Assembly: GCA_934279105.1 (NCBI GenBank)
Contig: CAKQWR010000036.1
Span: 1-14,210 of the forward strand
Reading direction: 5' to 3'
From: an uncultured Oribacterium sp.
GTDB lineage: Bacteria > Bacillota > Clostridia > Lachnospirales > Lachnospiraceae
Length of the DNA stretch: 14,210 nt
The notes under the pieces were generated by a model. That model was not told the origin of the DNA. It did not search any database and saw only the letters and a program-made list of their open reading frames with translations. The position numbers and the translations under genes were made by a program. Below are positions 14,105-14,210 of the stretch, one piece after another; within the stretch, counting starts at the first letter, position 1, and every line of letters begins with the position of its first letter.

Positions 14105-14201
14105 GAGTTTGCATCGGCAAACTCCGGAATGATATCCAGCAGAGCTAAGCTCTGCTCCCCGCAGGGGCTAAAGTCAGGCGCCCACAGCCTGACTTTAGGG
14201 C
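14104..14201 (+). repeat. Multi-hairpin intergenic repeat, copy 3 (one H4 module)
   Basis: H1 is a perfect 9-bp stem GGAGTTTGC/GCAAACTCC with loop ATCG (14104-14125). H2 pairs AGCAGAGC with GCTCTGCT (14138-14156). H3 is CCCC-GCA-GGGG (14157-14167). H4 is a perfect 12-bp stem, CTAAAGTCAGGC (14168-14179) with GCCTGACTTTAG (14187-14198). There is no T run after H4, so it is not a standard terminator. The last nine bases of the window, AATGTAGGA, repeat the bases at 14098-14106 where this copy begins. Confidence 0.9.
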
Positions 14202-14210
14202 AATGTAGGA

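Noticed and set aside
14104..14201. Repeat copy 3 as an ordinary intrinsic terminator
   Set aside because: The H4 stem is strong but no T run follows it, and the guaB copy of the element is followed by a separate real terminator.
1..14210. CRISPR arrays, tRNA or rRNA genes, insertion sequences
   Set aside because: No regularly spaced identical repeats with unique spacers, no cloverleaf-like sequence, no transposase or integrase frame and no IS-type terminal repeats were seen.

Overview
The window looks like a housekeeping stretch of a chromosome from a low-to-mid-GC Firmicute of the class Clostridia, probably Lachnospiraceae or a close relative. That placement is inferred. It rests on strong AGGAG-type ribosome binding sites, intrinsic terminators, a SigA-type RpoD, an HPr carrying both His15 and Ser46, two-domain glutamine-dependent NadE, the QueH form of epoxyqueuosine reductase, and a small membrane protein that from memory resembles DUF6106. 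There are 13 protein genes. All look intact except groEL, which is cut by the window edge. I see no tRNA, rRNA, CRISPR array, transposase or phage gene.

Layout. Plus strand, 1-7574: the 3' end of groEL, a two-helix membrane protein, guaB (IMP dehydrogenase), nadE (NAD+ synthetase), a SpoU/TrmH-family RNA methyltransferase, argF (ornithine carbamoyltransferase) and a small three-helix membrane protein. Plus strand, 7637-10182: rpoD, queH and an HPr gene. A perfect 17-bp bidirectional terminator then separates HPr from two minus-strand genes, an Mrp/NBP35-type Fe-S carrier ATPase and a LysR-type regulator. The LysR gene is divergent from leuC (isopropylmalate dehydratase large subunit) across a 593-bp intergenic region. 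That region holds an AT-rich array of ATAAC and AACAT/ATGTT motifs, an extended -10 promoter and a long leader. Most genes appear to be short transcription units of their own; argF plus the small membrane protein is the clearest pair.

The most interesting item is an intergenic repeat family built from consecutive hairpins. It lies directly 3' of guaB, queH and leuC, always in the orientation of the gene. Hairpins H1, H2 and H3 are shared, and changes within the stems mostly keep pairing through G-U wobbles or matched replacements. A fourth module, H4, is present zero times after guaB, once after leuC and twice after queH. A fragment of H1 has become the last codons of argF and extends that protein. 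The final nine bases of the window repeat the start of the leuC copy, so another copy or a repeat boundary may follow.

Other regulatory observations are a guaB promoter whose -35 box lies inside the preceding terminator hairpin, an rpoD promoter inside the upstream gene, a strong HPr promoter that rules out the longer HPr start, and an arginine-rich 14-codon ORF just upstream of argF that could be a leader peptide.
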